Shown here: piece by piece, positions 1 to 7,927 of the stretch
Layout of the letters: each line of letters begins with the position of its first letter
How positions within the stretch are numbered: the stretch's first letter is position 1
Assembly: GCA_013362725.1 (NCBI GenBank)
Contig: JABFVP010000637.1
Coordinates: forward strand, 1 to 18,265
Origin: Cupriavidus sp.
Lineage (GTDB): Bacteria > Pseudomonadota > Gammaproteobacteria > Burkholderiales > Burkholderiaceae
DNA length: 18,265 nucleotides
Reading direction: 5' to 3'
Notes under the pieces: generated by a model
Database searches by the model: none
What the model saw: the letters and a program-made list of their open reading frames with translations, nothing else
Told to the model about the DNA's origin: nothing
Translations under genes and position numbers: made by a program

Positions 1-230
1 ACACCGCGTCGCCGCACGGGCGCGCGGGCGAGGCGCTGGGCCTGCGCTCGGCGGTGCTGAACACCAGCCAGGTGGTCTGGCCGCTCACCTTCGGCGTGGT
101 CGGCACGGCGCTGGGCATGCTGCCGATCTTCCTGTCGATGGCGGGGGCGATGGGCGCGGCCGGCTACTATTCGCGGCGCCAGGGGCGCAAGGCGCTGGCG
201 CCGCCGGCGCGGCCGACCGCCGGCGGATGA
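1..230 (+). CDS. MFS transporter, C-terminal end (partial)
   Basis: The 5' part lies outside the window. The frame that opens at base 3 gives about 75 residues ending at TGA 228-230. The stretch contains GEALGLRSAVLNTSQVVWPLTFG followed by a hydrophobic segment (GVVGTALGMLPIFLSMAGAM) and a basic, proline-rich cytoplasmic-looking tail (YYSRRQGRKALAPP). A glycine-rich loop before a membrane helix carrying N, Q and WPL is typical of the last helices of major facilitator superfamily permeases. The substrate cannot be told from this fragment. The gene points toward pdxH but is separated from it by 138 bases, so co-transcription is not evident. Family call is moderately sure; the precise subfamily is unknown. 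Confidence 0.6.
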   Translation, partial: TASPHGRAGEALGLRSAVLNTSQVVWPLTFGVVGTALGMLPIFLSMAGAMGAAGYYSRRQGRKALAPPARPTAGG

Positions 231-290
231 CGCGCCCGCGCCCGCCGGTCGGGGTTGTCGCCACGCAAATGCGGCCCCCGATGCATTCGC

Positions 291-296
291 TATACT
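291..296 (+). promoter_or_regulatory. possible -10 box upstream of pdxH
   Basis: TATACT matches the sigma-70 -10 consensus at five of six positions and lies 72 bases before the pdxH start codon, in the only AT-richer patch between the MFS gene and pdxH. No good -35 hexamer is seen at 16-18 bases upstream, so this is a weak call. Confidence 0.3.
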
Positions 297-368
297 CGAA
301 TCAGCCGGACCCGCGCTCCCGCCCCCGCGCGCACCGCGCTTCCGGACCGATTCCCTGATGATTGCGAC

Positions 369-1007
369 ATGACCCAACTTGCCGACCTGCGCCGCACCTA
401 TGTGCTGGGCGCGCTGTCCGAATCCGACGTGGCCCCCGACCCCATGAGCCAGTTCAGGCGCTGGTTCGACGAAGCGGTCACGGCCAAGCTGCCTGAACCC
501 AATGCCATGACGCTGGCCACGGTCGATGCCGACGGCCAGCCCTCGGCGCGCATCGTGCTGCTCAAGGGCATCGACGACCGCGGCTTCACTTTCTTTACCA
601 ACTATGAAAGCCGCAAGGGCCTGGACCTGGCGGCCAACCCGCGCGCGGCGCTGCTGTTCCACTGGGTCCAGCTGGAACGCCAGGTGCGCGTCGAAGGCCG
701 CGTCGAGAAGGTCTCCGACGACGAAAGCGACGCGTATTTCGCCACGCGGCCGCTGGGGTCGCGCGTGGGCGCCTGGGCTTCGGCGCAAAGCCGGGAGGTC
801 CCCGGCCGCGACGTGCTCGAGCAGCGCGAACAGGAATACCGCAGCAAATTCGGCGAAAACCCGCCGCGCCCGCCCTACTGGGGCGGCTACCGGCTGGTGC
901 CGACCGCGCTGGAATTCTGGCAGGGGCGGCCGTCGCGGCTGCACGACCGCATCGCCTACCGGGTCCAGCCGGGCACGGGCTGGCAGATCGTGCGGCTGTC
1001 GCCCTGA
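369..1007 (+). CDS. pdxH: pyridoxamine/pyridoxine 5'-phosphate oxidase
   Basis: FMN-dependent cytoplasmic enzyme that oxidises pyridoxine or pyridoxamine 5'-phosphate to pyridoxal 5'-phosphate with O2, in the last step of B6 synthesis and salvage. The 212-residue product is close to the family length (E. coli PdxH 218). The split-barrel FMN domain spans about residues 25-120 with ARIVLLKGIDDRGFTFFTNY and SRKG (phosphate and FMN contacts). The C-terminal dimerisation region has EFWQGRPSRLHDR, where R190 and H192 match the RxH substrate-binding pair of PdxH. ATG 369 was chosen because homologues begin with a short MTxLADLRRxY segment; the open frame extends upstream to 255 but that part is not PdxH-like. 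No clear Shine-Dalgarno precedes it. Downstream PLP users in the window, such as KynU, depend on its product, but linkage is probably chance. Confidence 0.95.
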   Translation: MTQLADLRRTYVLGALSESDVAPDPMSQFRRWFDEAVTAKLPEPNAMTLATVDADGQPSARIVLLKGIDDRGFTFFTNYESRKGLDLAANPRAALLFHWVQLERQVRVEGRVEKVSDDESDAYFATRPLGSRVGAWASAQSREVPGRDVLEQREQEYRSKFGENPPRPPYWGGYRLVPTALEFWQGRPSRLHDRIAYRVQPGTGWQIVRLSP

Positions 1008-1018
1008 GGCGCGGGGCC

Positions 1019-1039
1019 GCGGACGCACCGCGCGTCCGC
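1019..1039 (+). terminator. GC hairpin after pdxH
   Basis: GCGGACGC (1019-1026) and GCGTCCGC (1032-1039) form a perfect 8-bp stem with a 5-base loop, starting 12 bases after the pdxH stop. There is no T run after it, so it is only terminator-like. The rest of the 1008-1248 gap shows no gene and no convincing promoter. Confidence 0.4.
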
Positions 1040-1248
1040 TGATGCGTCTACGCCTCTCCCGGGACGACGGCAGGGTCTTCCGGCGATGCGCTGCACGGGC
1101 TGCGGAATTGGACTAAAGTGAGACAGGCGTCGCTTGGCTACTCTTTTCTTGCAGCGCTCGCGACGGATCGGGCAAGGTTTGCGCGCAGTTTCTCCTTGCC
1201 GGATGCGTCCGCCGAAGCGTGTGCCGCAACCATCGGGAGGTAAAGCGC

Positions 1249-2490
1249 ATGTTTTTCAAGCAAACCCTGGAAAAGCAACTCGACAACTGGATCGCCGACC
1301 TGCGCGAGAACGCCAATCTCCCGGTCAGCCTGCGGCTGTGGAATGGCGCCGAATACCCGCTCGGGAAATTCGACAAGCCGGTGGTGACGCTGACCGTGCG
1401 CGAAGCCGCGGCCCTGCCGCTGCTGCTGACCCCCAGCCTGGATAACCTGGGCGAGGCGTACGTCCAGGGCAAGATCGATTTCGACGGCCGGCTGGCGGAC
1501 ATCATCAAGGTGGGCTACGGCTTCTCGGCCGCGGCCACGCGACGCGCTGGCGGGGCGCTGTACAAGGTGGCGCAGCACTTCTCGCATACCAAGCAGGAAG
1601 ACAAGGAATCGATCCAGTACCACTACGACGTCTCCAACGACTTCTACCAGCTCTGGCTCGACCGCAACATGGTCTATTCCTGCGCCTACTTCGAGCACGG
1701 CGATGAAGACCTGGCCACCGCGCAGATCAAGAAGATCGACCACATCCTGACCAAGATCCGGTTGCAGCCGGGCCAGACGCTGCTCGACATCGGCTGCGGC
1801 TGGGGCGCGCTGGTGCTGCGCGCGGCGCAGAAGTTCGGCGCGCGCTGCGTGGGCATCACGCTGTCGCAGAACCAGTTCGAGCTGGCCACCGAGCGCGTCA
1901 GGGCCGCAGGCTTGTCCGACCGCATCGAAATCCGGCTGCAGGACTACCGCGACACCACCGGCACCTTCGACCGCATCACCAGCGTCGGCATGTTCGAGCA
2001 TGTGGGCAAGGACAACCTGCCCGGCTACTTCGGCCGCATCCGCGAACTGCTGGCCGACGACGGCTTCGCCATGAACCACGGCATCACCTCGCCCGACCCC
2101 GACAACGGCGCCACGCCGATGGACGGCGCCGAATTCATGGACCGCTACGTGTTCCCGCAGGGCGAACTGCCGCATATCGGGCTGGTGCTGCGCACGCTGC
2201 AGCAAGGCGGCCTGGAAGCCTTCGACGTCGAGCTGCTGCGCCGGCACTACGCGCGCACGCTGCACCACTGGGCCGACAACTTCGAGGCGCGCGGCGATAC
2301 CATCCGCAGCATGGTCGGCGAGAAGAAATACCGCATCTGGCGCGTCTACCTGGCCGGTTGCGCGCACGCCTTCGAGACCGAGAAGATGTCGATCTACCAG
2401 GTGGTCTGCCACAAGTCCGGGCTGCAGGCCGACTCGCTGCCGTGGTCGCGCCGCTATATCTACGAACAGCCCATCGGCGGCAACGACTGA
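1249..2490 (+). CDS. cfa: cyclopropane-fatty-acyl-phospholipid synthase
   Basis: SAM-dependent enzyme that adds a methylene group across the cis double bond of unsaturated acyl chains in membrane phospholipids, usually on entry to stationary phase or under acid stress. Product 413 residues (E. coli Cfa 382). Seen: an N-terminal lipid-binding region; YHYDVSNDFYQLWLD at 124-138; MVYSCAYF with C145 at the place of the conserved active-site cysteine; the SAM motif DIGCGWG at 180-186; GITLSQNQ near 203-210; and FEHVG further on. ATG 1249 is preferred over an upstream GTG at 1219 because GGGAGG (1235-1240) is well spaced before it. The gene stands alone in its own transcript or leads the DUF72 gene, 15 bases downstream. 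Confidence is high for family and reaction. Confidence 0.95.
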   Translation: MFFKQTLEKQLDNWIADLRENANLPVSLRLWNGAEYPLGKFDKPVVTLTVREAAALPLLLTPSLDNLGEAYVQGKIDFDGRLADIIKVGYGFSAAATRRAGGALYKVAQHFSHTKQEDKESIQYHYDVSNDFYQLWLDRNMVYSCAYFEHGDEDLATAQIKKIDHILTKIRLQPGQTLLDIGCGWGALVLRAAQKFGARCVGITLSQNQFELATERVRAAGLSDRIEIRLQDYRDTTGTFDRITSVGMFEHVGKDNLPGYFGRIRELLADDGFAMNHGITSPDPDNGATPMDGAEFMDRYVFPQGELPHIGLVLRTLQQGGLEAFDVELLRRHYARTLHHWADNFEARGDTIRSMVGEKKYRIWRVYLAGCAHAFETEKMSIYQVVCHKSGLQADSLPWSRRYIYEQPIGGND

Positions 2491-2505
2491 AGGCAACCGA
2501 AACGA

Positions 2506-3585
2506 TTGACTGAAGACCTCTTTGGCGGGCTGCCCCTGCCCGCCCCCGCAGCACCAACCGCGCGGTCCGCGGCGCAAGCCGGCGCGGCCGCCCAAACCGA
2601 CTCCCCAGGCAAACCGGCCCGCGGCAAGAGCGTGCAGCCGTTTCCGGCCGCGCCGGCACTGCAGGCGCTGGCCGCGCGGCTGCCGCCGCAGCTGTATTTC
2701 GGCACCTCGTCCTGGGCCTATCCCGGCTGGAACGGGCACGTCTACGACGGCGAGTACAGCGACAGCCTGCTGTCGCGCAAGGGCCTGGCGGCCTATTCGC
2801 GCCACCCGCTGCTGCGCGCCGCCGGCATCGACCGTGGCTTCTACGGGCCGATCCCGCTGGCCGATTACCTGTCCTACGCGGCGCAAGTGCCGGAAGGCTT
2901 CCGCTTCCTGGTCAAGGCGCCGGCCAGCGTCTGCGACGCCTGGCTGCGCGGCCCGGACGGCGCCGGCCGGCTGGCCAACGCCGCCTTCCTGGATGCGCAG
3001 ATCGCGGCGCGCGACTTCATCGTGCCGGCCGCCAGCGGCCTGGGGCACAAGTGCGGGCCGTTGCTGTTCCAGCTGTCGCCGATGGGGCCGCTGGCCGACA
3101 GTGCGGTATTCCTGGAGCGGCTCGACGCCTTCCTCGGCGCGCTGCCGGCGCTGGATCCGGCGCTGGCCCCGCACGCCGCCTATGCCGTCGAGCTGCGCGA
3201 CCCGGCCCTGCTGACGCCGCGCTATATCCGCGTGCTGCGCCGCCACGGCGTGCGCTTCTGCCTGTCGGCGCGCGACCGGCTGCCGCCGGTGCCGCGCCAG
3301 GCGGCGGCGCAGGCGCTGATGGACGAGGCCGCGGCGGGCCCGCTGGTGCTGCGCTGGATGCTGCATGCCGGGCGCCCCTACGCCTACGCGGAGAAGCGCT
3401 ATGCGCCGTTCGACCGCATCGTCGACGACGACCCCGACACCCGCGACGCGATTGCCGACGTAGTGACACGGACCCTGCGCGCGGGGCAGCCCGCCATCGT
3501 CATCGTCAGCAACAACGCCGAAGGCTGTGCGCCGCTGAGCTGTGTAAGACTGGCCGAAGCCATCGTGGCGCGGCTGGAGGGCTAG
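2506..3585 (+). CDS. DUF72 domain protein
   Basis: A member of the DUF72 (YecE-like) family, a TIM-barrel-type fold of unknown biochemical function. The domain begins near residue 63 with LYFGTSSWAYPGW and continues with GFYGPIP, FRFLVKAP, an ELRDPALL-like segment and late VSNNAEGCAP. It is 359 residues; the first 60 are low-complexity (Ala/Pro-rich) and probably disordered. The start is a TTG at 2506, chosen because no ATG occurs before the domain and the DLFGGLPLP opening looks conserved-style; a GTG just before the domain is an alternative. A weak AAGG lies 12 bases upstream. It follows cfa by 15 bases in the same direction, so the two may share a transcript. No function should be assigned beyond the family. 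Confidence 0.85.
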   Translation: MTEDLFGGLPLPAPAAPTARSAAQAGAAAQTDSPGKPARGKSVQPFPAAPALQALAARLPPQLYFGTSSWAYPGWNGHVYDGEYSDSLLSRKGLAAYSRHPLLRAAGIDRGFYGPIPLADYLSYAAQVPEGFRFLVKAPASVCDAWLRGPDGAGRLANAAFLDAQIAARDFIVPAASGLGHKCGPLLFQLSPMGPLADSAVFLERLDAFLGALPALDPALAPHAAYAVELRDPALLTPRYIRVLRRHGVRFCLSARDRLPPVPRQAAAQALMDEAAAGPLVLRWMLHAGRPYAYAEKRYAPFDRIVDDDPDTRDAIADVVTRTLRAGQPAIVIVSNNAEGCAPLSCVRLAEAIVARLEG

Positions 3586-3592
3586 GCGCGTC

Positions 3593-4135
3593 TTACTTGC
3601 GCAGCTTCGCGCCGAACTGCTTGCGGAACTTGGCCAGCTTCGGCGAAATCACGAACGCGCAGTATCCCTGGCTGGGATGGTCCTGGTAGTAGTTCTGGTG
3701 GCCGGCCTCCGCGCGCCAGTACGGCTGCTCCGGCTCGACCTGCGTGACGATCGGCGCATCGAAGACCTTGGCGGCAACCAGCTCGCGCATCACGTATTCG
3801 GCCGTGGCGCGCTGCGCCTCCGAATGCGTGAAGATGGCCGAGCGGTATTGCGGCCCGACGTCGTTGCCCTGCCGGTCGGGCGTGGTCGGGTCGTGGATGG
3901 CGAAGAAGATCTCCAGGATCTCGCGGTAGGTGATCACCGAGGGATCGAAGGTCACGCGCACCACCTCGACGTGGCCGGTATCGCCTGCGCACACCTGCTG
4001 GTAGGTCGGGTGGTCGACATGCCCGCCGGTGTAGCCGGACTCGACCGCGACCACGCCTTCGACCTGCTGGTAGACCGCCTCCAGGCACCAGAAGCACCCG
4101 CCGCCCAGCGTGGCGGTTTCCAATCCATGTTCCAT
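3593..4135 (-). CDS. msrA: peptide-methionine (S)-S-oxide reductase MsrA
   Basis: Reduces the S-epimer of methionine sulfoxide, free or in proteins, repairing oxidative damage; electrons come from thioredoxin. Product 180 residues. The catalytic motif is GCFWC with nucleophile C14 and an additional C17 (many homologues have G there). E57 (GHVEV) and D92/Y97 (DVGPQYRS) match the conserved acid and tyrosine sites, followed by GHQNYYQDHPSQGYC with C159 as likely resolving cysteine. ATG 4135 has an excellent AAGGGGAG seven bases upstream (4143-4150); an upstream in-frame start at 4183 lacks this. It lies tail-to-tail with the DUF72 gene, seven bases between stops, and 77 bases downstream of the ligase gene, so it may be read at the end of that operon or from its own promoter. 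Confidence 0.95.
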   Translation of the reverse strand: MEHGLETATLGGGCFWCLEAVYQQVEGVVAVESGYTGGHVDHPTYQQVCAGDTGHVEVVRVTFDPSVITYREILEIFFAIHDPTTPDRQGNDVGPQYRSAIFTHSEAQRATAEYVMRELVAAKVFDAPIVTQVEPEQPYWRAEAGHQNYYQDHPSQGYCAFVISPKLAKFRKQFGAKLRK

Positions 4136-4212
4136 TTGCGCGCTCCCCTTGCGTAGTCGTCCGTCTGGCCAGGACTCAAGCATAAGCGCAGATCGGCGCG
4201 CTTGCAGCGGAT

Positions 4213-5760
4213 TCAGCCGGGCCCGCGCCGCGCCTCAAGTTGCGCACGCAACTGCGGCTTGAGCACCTTGCCCAGCGCGCTGCGCGGCAGGTCGTCCATC
4301 AGCACCACCTCGCGCGGCAGCTTGAAGCGGGCGATGCGCGCAGCCAGCAGCTCGCGCAGCGGTTCGGCCGCCAGCGCGGCGCGCGGTGCGCCGGGCGCCG
4401 GCACGATCACCGCCACCGGCACTTCGCCCCAGCGCGCATCGGCCACGCCGACCACTGCGCATTCCTGCACGCCGGGCAGGCCGACCAGCACGTTCTCGAT
4501 CTCGGCGGGATAGATGTTCTCGCCGCCGGAGATGATCATGTCCTTGCTGCGGCCGACTACCTCGATGCAGCCGTCGGCATCGCGGTGCGCCAGGTCGCCG
4601 GAATGGAACCAGCCGCCTGGCAGCCCGTTGTCGGCTGGCTCACTCTCGGGCTGGTTCCAGTAGCCCGCCATCACGTTGGCGCCGCGCACCCACAGCTCGC
4701 CCACCGCCTCCGGCGGCACCTCGGCGCCGTCGGCGCCGGCCAGCCGCACTTCGGCCTCGGGCTGCGGCCAGCCCGCGTAGCCGGGGCGCGCCATGGCCTG
4801 GTCCAGCTTCAGCACCACCGACACCGGCCCGGTTTCGGTGGCGCCATAGACCTGTCCCAGCGGCACGCCGCGGGCGTGGAAGGCGTCGATATACGAGCGC
4901 GGGATGGTCGACGATCCCGCCATCACCCCGCGCAGCGCCGTCAGGTCGGCATCGGCCCAGCCCGGGTGCTCCAGCACCGCGCGCAGCGTCGCCGGTACCA
5001 TCAGCGACAGGCTCGGCCGCGCCGCGGCCACCGCATCCAGCCACGCCTGCGGCGCAAAGCGGTCATGCAGCGTGACCCGCGCGCCGGCGAGCAGCGCCGG
5101 CAGCGTCTGGATGCACAGCCCGCCGACGTGGAACAGCGGCAGCACCGACAGCACGTGGTCGTCGGCGCTCATGGCATGCGCCCACCAGCTGGCGCGCGCA
5201 TTGGCCAGCAAGCCGGCCTGGGTATGCACCGCGCCCTTGGGCTTGCCGGTGGTGCCGGAGGTATAGGCCAGCAGCAACGGCGCATGGTCCGGCACGGCGG
5301 CATGGCTCACGTCGGACGGCGTCGGGTGGTCAATCAGCCGGTCCAGGTGCAGCAGCCGGCAATCGGCGCCGGCCTCGCGCGCCAGCCCTTCATGGGCCGC
5401 GTCATGGAACAGCACCGCCAGTTGCGCGTGGTCAGCGATCGCCCGCAGCTCCGCCGGCGCCAGCCGGTAGTTCAACGGCGCAAACATGGCGCCGACGCGG
5501 GCGCAGGCGAACAGCAGCACCAGCTGCAGCTCGTGGTTCAGGCACAGCGTGCCGACGCGGTCGCCGGGGCGGATGCCCCAGGTTGCGGCCAGGTGGGCGC
5601 TGGCGCGCTCCACGCGCCGCCACAGCTTGCCGTAGGTGAAGTTACGGCCCAGGTAGTGCAACGCCGGCCGGGCCGGCGCCACCTCGGCATGGCGATGGAG
5701 CATGGCCGGCAACACTCCCAGCCCGGCGGCGCCGGCTCGGATCGCGCGGGGGGCGCTCAT
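4213..5760 (-). CDS. AMP-forming acyl-CoA ligase (ANL superfamily)
   Basis: Activates a carboxylic acid to its CoA thioester through an acyl-adenylate. All core motifs are intact in 515 residues: P-loop YTSGTTGKPKG (166-176), YGATET (305-310), SGDL (387-390), GRSKDMIISGGENIYP (403-418) with the hinge, and PRSALGKVLK with catalytic K498. The acyl-pocket sequence does not let me choose between medium-chain, aryl or malonyl-type substrates. The ATG at 5760 overlaps the stop of the upstream flavoprotein gene in an ATGA (5757-5760), so the two are translationally coupled and probably act in one pathway. It is the last member of the minus-strand operon starting at 8804. Family very sure, substrate unknown; the setting next to a NicX-like gene suggests an aromatic or ring-cleavage acid. 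Confidence 0.9.
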   Translation of the reverse strand: MSAPRAIRAGAAGLGVLPAMLHRHAEVAPARPALHYLGRNFTYGKLWRRVERASAHLAATWGIRPGDRVGTLCLNHELQLVLLFACARVGAMFAPLNYRLAPAELRAIADHAQLAVLFHDAAHEGLAREAGADCRLLHLDRLIDHPTPSDVSHAAVPDHAPLLLAYTSGTTGKPKGAVHTQAGLLANARASWWAHAMSADDHVLSVLPLFHVGGLCIQTLPALLAGARVTLHDRFAPQAWLDAVAAARPSLSLMVPATLRAVLEHPGWADADLTALRGVMAGSSTIPRSYIDAFHARGVPLGQVYGATETGPVSVVLKLDQAMARPGYAGWPQPEAEVRLAGADGAEVPPEAVGELWVRGANVMAGYWNQPESEPADNGLPGGWFHSGDLAHRDADGCIEVVGRSKDMIISGGENIYPAEIENVLVGLPGVQECAVVGVADARWGEVPVAVIVPAPGAPRAALAAEPLRELLAARIARFKLPREVVLMDDLPRSALGKVLKPQLRAQLEARRGPG

Positions 5761-7010
5761 TCGTCGCGCTCGCCGGATTCGTACAGGGTCTCGCGGCCCA
5801 TGCGGTCGAGGATCAGCTCGGCGGTCCACGGCAGCATCAGCGCGCCACAGCGCGAATCGCGGTAGAGCCGCTCCAGCGGCAGGTCCTTGAGCATCGACTG
5901 GCCGCCGCAGGTGCGGATCGCCAGCCGGGCGATATCGTTGGCCCCTTCCATCACGGTGGAGTGCGCGGCGTACAGGCGCAGGCGCTCGTCCTTGGACGGA
6001 TTGGGCTTGGCTTCGTGGATCGCGCGCCAGAAGAGCGAGCGCATGGTCTCCAGCTGGATCCGCATCTGCGCCACCGCGATCTGCTTGGTGGGGTACATGC
6101 GGCGCTTGACCGGCGGCTGGCCCGGCACCTCGCCGCGCAGGTATTGCACGGTGAAGTCGTAGGCCGCCTGCGCCACGCCCAGGTAGGTCGGCGACAGCGT
6201 GAAGAACATCGCCGGCCAGGTCTGCGCGGCACGGTAGTAGACCCCGCGCGGCATCAGCTGCTCGTGGTCGGGCACGAACACGTCCTTGAGCAGCAGCGTG
6301 CGCGATACCGTGCCGCGCATGCCCATCGGGTCCCAGTCGCCGGTCACGGTGAGCCCGTCCGCGGTTCCGGGCACGGCGATGTAGAGCGTGTCGCGCATGT
6401 CCGGATGCTGGTCGCCGCGGTCCTCGGTGCACAGGATACCGTAGTAGTCGGCCGCGCCCGACAGCGAGGCGAAGATCTTGCGCCCGTTCAGCACCCAGCC
6501 GCCGTCGACCTTGCGCGCGGTGGTGCCGAACGGCGCCTTGCCGGCGGCTGCGGCCGAGCCTTCGGAGAACGGCTGCGCGTAGACCGCGCCGTCGCGCACC
6601 ACCCGCGCGAAATGCAGCGCGCGGCGGGCCTGGTGATCGTCGCGCTGTGCCGGCGTCATGTCGATGCCATCGGACAGCACGCCGGTCCACATGGTCGAGC
6701 AGATGTGCATGTTGTAGGTCAGCGCGGTGGCGCCGCAGAAGCGGCCGATTTCCGCGCCGACCATGCAGTAGGTGGCAAAGTCCGCGCCGCCGCCGCCAAA
6801 CGCGCGCGGCACGCACAAGGCCAGCAGGCCGGCCTCGCGCAGGTCGTCGTAGTTGGCGAAGGGGAAGCTGGCCTCGCGGTCCCAGGTGGCGGCGCGCGGC
6901 GCGAAGCGCTCGCGGCCCAGGCGGTTGGCCAGCGTCAGCCATTGCGCCTGTTCCGGCGAAAAGTCCGCCGTGCCGACGGCGGGAATGAAGTCGAGCTGGC
7001 CGGATGGCAT
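5757..7010 (-). CDS. acyl-CoA dehydrogenase-fold flavoprotein lacking the usual catalytic Glu
   Basis: 417 residues with the acyl-CoA dehydrogenase (ACAD) fold: alpha N-domain 20-130, beta domain with DGGWVLNGRKIFASLSGAADYYGI (169-192), and C-terminal helices with EGANDIARLAIRTCGG (355-370). Unlike typical members, the middle motif reads YAQPFSEG where the TEPxxGSD signature is expected. The segment after RLYRDSR reads CGALMLPWTAELI instead of the IYEGT box, and no Glu or Asp occurs in the helix that holds the alternative base of isovaleryl/long-chain enzymes. The reaction may therefore not be alpha,beta-dehydrogenation; ACAD-fold flavin monooxygenases are a known alternative. ATG 7010 has AAGGAGA (7017-7023) upstream. 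The downstream ligase overlaps by ATGA, and the hydrolase lies 95 bases upstream. Fold sure; activity open. Confidence 0.85.
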   Translation of the reverse strand: MPSGQLDFIPAVGTADFSPEQAQWLTLANRLGRERFAPRAATWDREASFPFANYDDLREAGLLALCVPRAFGGGGADFATYCMVGAEIGRFCGATALTYNMHICSTMWTGVLSDGIDMTPAQRDDHQARRALHFARVVRDGAVYAQPFSEGSAAAAGKAPFGTTARKVDGGWVLNGRKIFASLSGAADYYGILCTEDRGDQHPDMRDTLYIAVPGTADGLTVTGDWDPMGMRGTVSRTLLLKDVFVPDHEQLMPRGVYYRAAQTWPAMFFTLSPTYLGVAQAAYDFTVQYLRGEVPGQPPVKRRMYPTKQIAVAQMRIQLETMRSLFWRAIHEAKPNPSKDERLRLYAAHSTVMEGANDIARLAIRTCGGQSMLKDLPLERLYRDSRCGALMLPWTAELILDRMGRETLYESGERDE

Positions 7011-7105
7011 GTCGCGTCTCCTTTTTGTCCTGCTCGCGCCGAACTGGGAAACGGGGGCGGCGCGGCGGCGGTTGTTGTGTTGGCGTGGCCGGAAAGCGGC
7101 GCGCT

Positions 7106-7927
7106 TCAGTGCACGGGAAAACGCCGGCGCAGGAAATCCAGCACCGCGTCGTTGAACAGCTCGGGGCGTTCCATGCAGGCCAGGTGGCCCACGTCGGGCA
7201 GGCAGCGGTACTCCGCGCCGGTGATGCGTTGCGCCATGCGCTGCATCACCTCGGGCGCGGCGTTGGTATCGTGCTGGCCGGCCAGCGCCAGCACCGGAAC
7301 CGCGATGCGGGCCAGCGCGTCGCGCTGGTTGAAGCGCACCAGCGCACCCAGCGCGGCGCGGTAGGTCGGTGCCGGCACCGCCGCCATCACCGCGGTGGCA
7401 AAGGCCACGGCCTGCGCATCGGCATCGGGCGCGACCATGGTGCGCACCAGCCCGGCCGCCATCTGCGCCATGGTCTTGCCGGCATCCAGCGGCGCCGTGC
7501 GCGCGGCAATGAACTCGCGCTGCCACGGGCCATCGCCCTTGCCGAAGGCGGGCGAGGTGCCCGAGAGCACCATGCCGTCGACCAGCGCGGGCGTGGCCGC
7601 GCAGACCTGCTGCGCGACCATGCCGCCCATGCTGTGGCCCAGCAGCACCACGCGCCGGCCCGCGTCGCGTTCGAACAGCAGCACGGGCGTCAGCGCCTGC
7701 GCCAGTCCATCGAAGTCATAGGGGTCGATCAGGGCACTGTCGCCATAGCCGGGCATGTCCCACGCGACGGCGCGGTAACCGGCCTGCGCCAGGGCCTGGC
7801 CCTGCGCCGGCCAGGCGGCCTTGCCGCCGCCGATGCCATGCAGCATCACCACTGCCACCGGCCCGTCGCCCCAGGCCAGCGCGGCGATGCCGTTGGCGTG
7901 GCGCTGCGTGGTCGCGGCGGCGCTCAT
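7106..7927 (-). CDS. alpha/beta hydrolase (enol-lactonase/NicD-like group)
   Basis: 273-residue alpha/beta hydrolase with oxyanion-hole HGIGGGKAAW (30-39), nucleophile elbow GHSMG (S99), acid D220 in AGQHDTNAA and H248 in DVGHLACMERPELF, giving a canonical complete triad. Overall style resembles 3-oxoadipate enol-lactonases and ring-fission-product hydrolases. In nicotinate degraders, N-formylmaleamate deformylase NicD is an alpha/beta hydrolase encoded with NicX, so the neighbour gene makes such a role attractive. However, I recall the NicD acid being earlier in the chain, and no Asp is seen at the equivalent place, so I do not assign nicD. The ATG overlaps the stop of the NicX-like gene in an ATGA (7924-7927): tight translational coupling in the original operon. 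With the upstream gene broken, its translation may be reduced. Confidence 0.85.
   Translation of the reverse strand: MSAAATTQRHANGIAALAWGDGPVAVVMLHGIGGGKAAWPAQGQALAQAGYRAVAWDMPGYGDSALIDPYDFDGLAQALTPVLLFERDAGRRVVLLGHSMGGMVAQQVCAATPALVDGMVLSGTSPAFGKGDGPWQREFIAARTAPLDAGKTMAQMAAGLVRTMVAPDADAQAVAFATAVMAAVPAPTYRAALGALVRFNQRDALARIAVPVLALAGQHDTNAAPEVMQRMAQRITGAEYRCLPDVGHLACMERPELFNDAVLDFLRRRFPVH

Noticed and set aside
1138..3366. 742-codon open frame on the minus strand across cfa and the DUF72 gene
   Set aside because: It is antisense to two well-supported genes, has His/Arg/Gln-rich low-complexity composition, no domain, and is the usual product of codon bias in high-GC DNA.
4213..5760. Ligase as 2-aminobenzoate-CoA ligase acting on anthranilate from the kyn pathway
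   Set aside because: Attractive because kynBUA is nearby, but it is in a different operon with different control, and the sequence does not show benzoate/aminobenzoate-CoA ligase traits that I can recognise.
4240..5865. 541-codon plus-strand open frame antisense to the ligase gene
   Set aside because: Arg/His/Gln-rich shadow of an intact AMP-ligase gene with all catalytic motifs; no family features.
7106..7927. Assigning the hydrolase as NicD (N-formylmaleamate deformylase)
   Set aside because: Neighbourhood is suggestive, but the acid residue of the triad is at the canonical late position rather than where I recall it in NicD, and no other nic genes are present.
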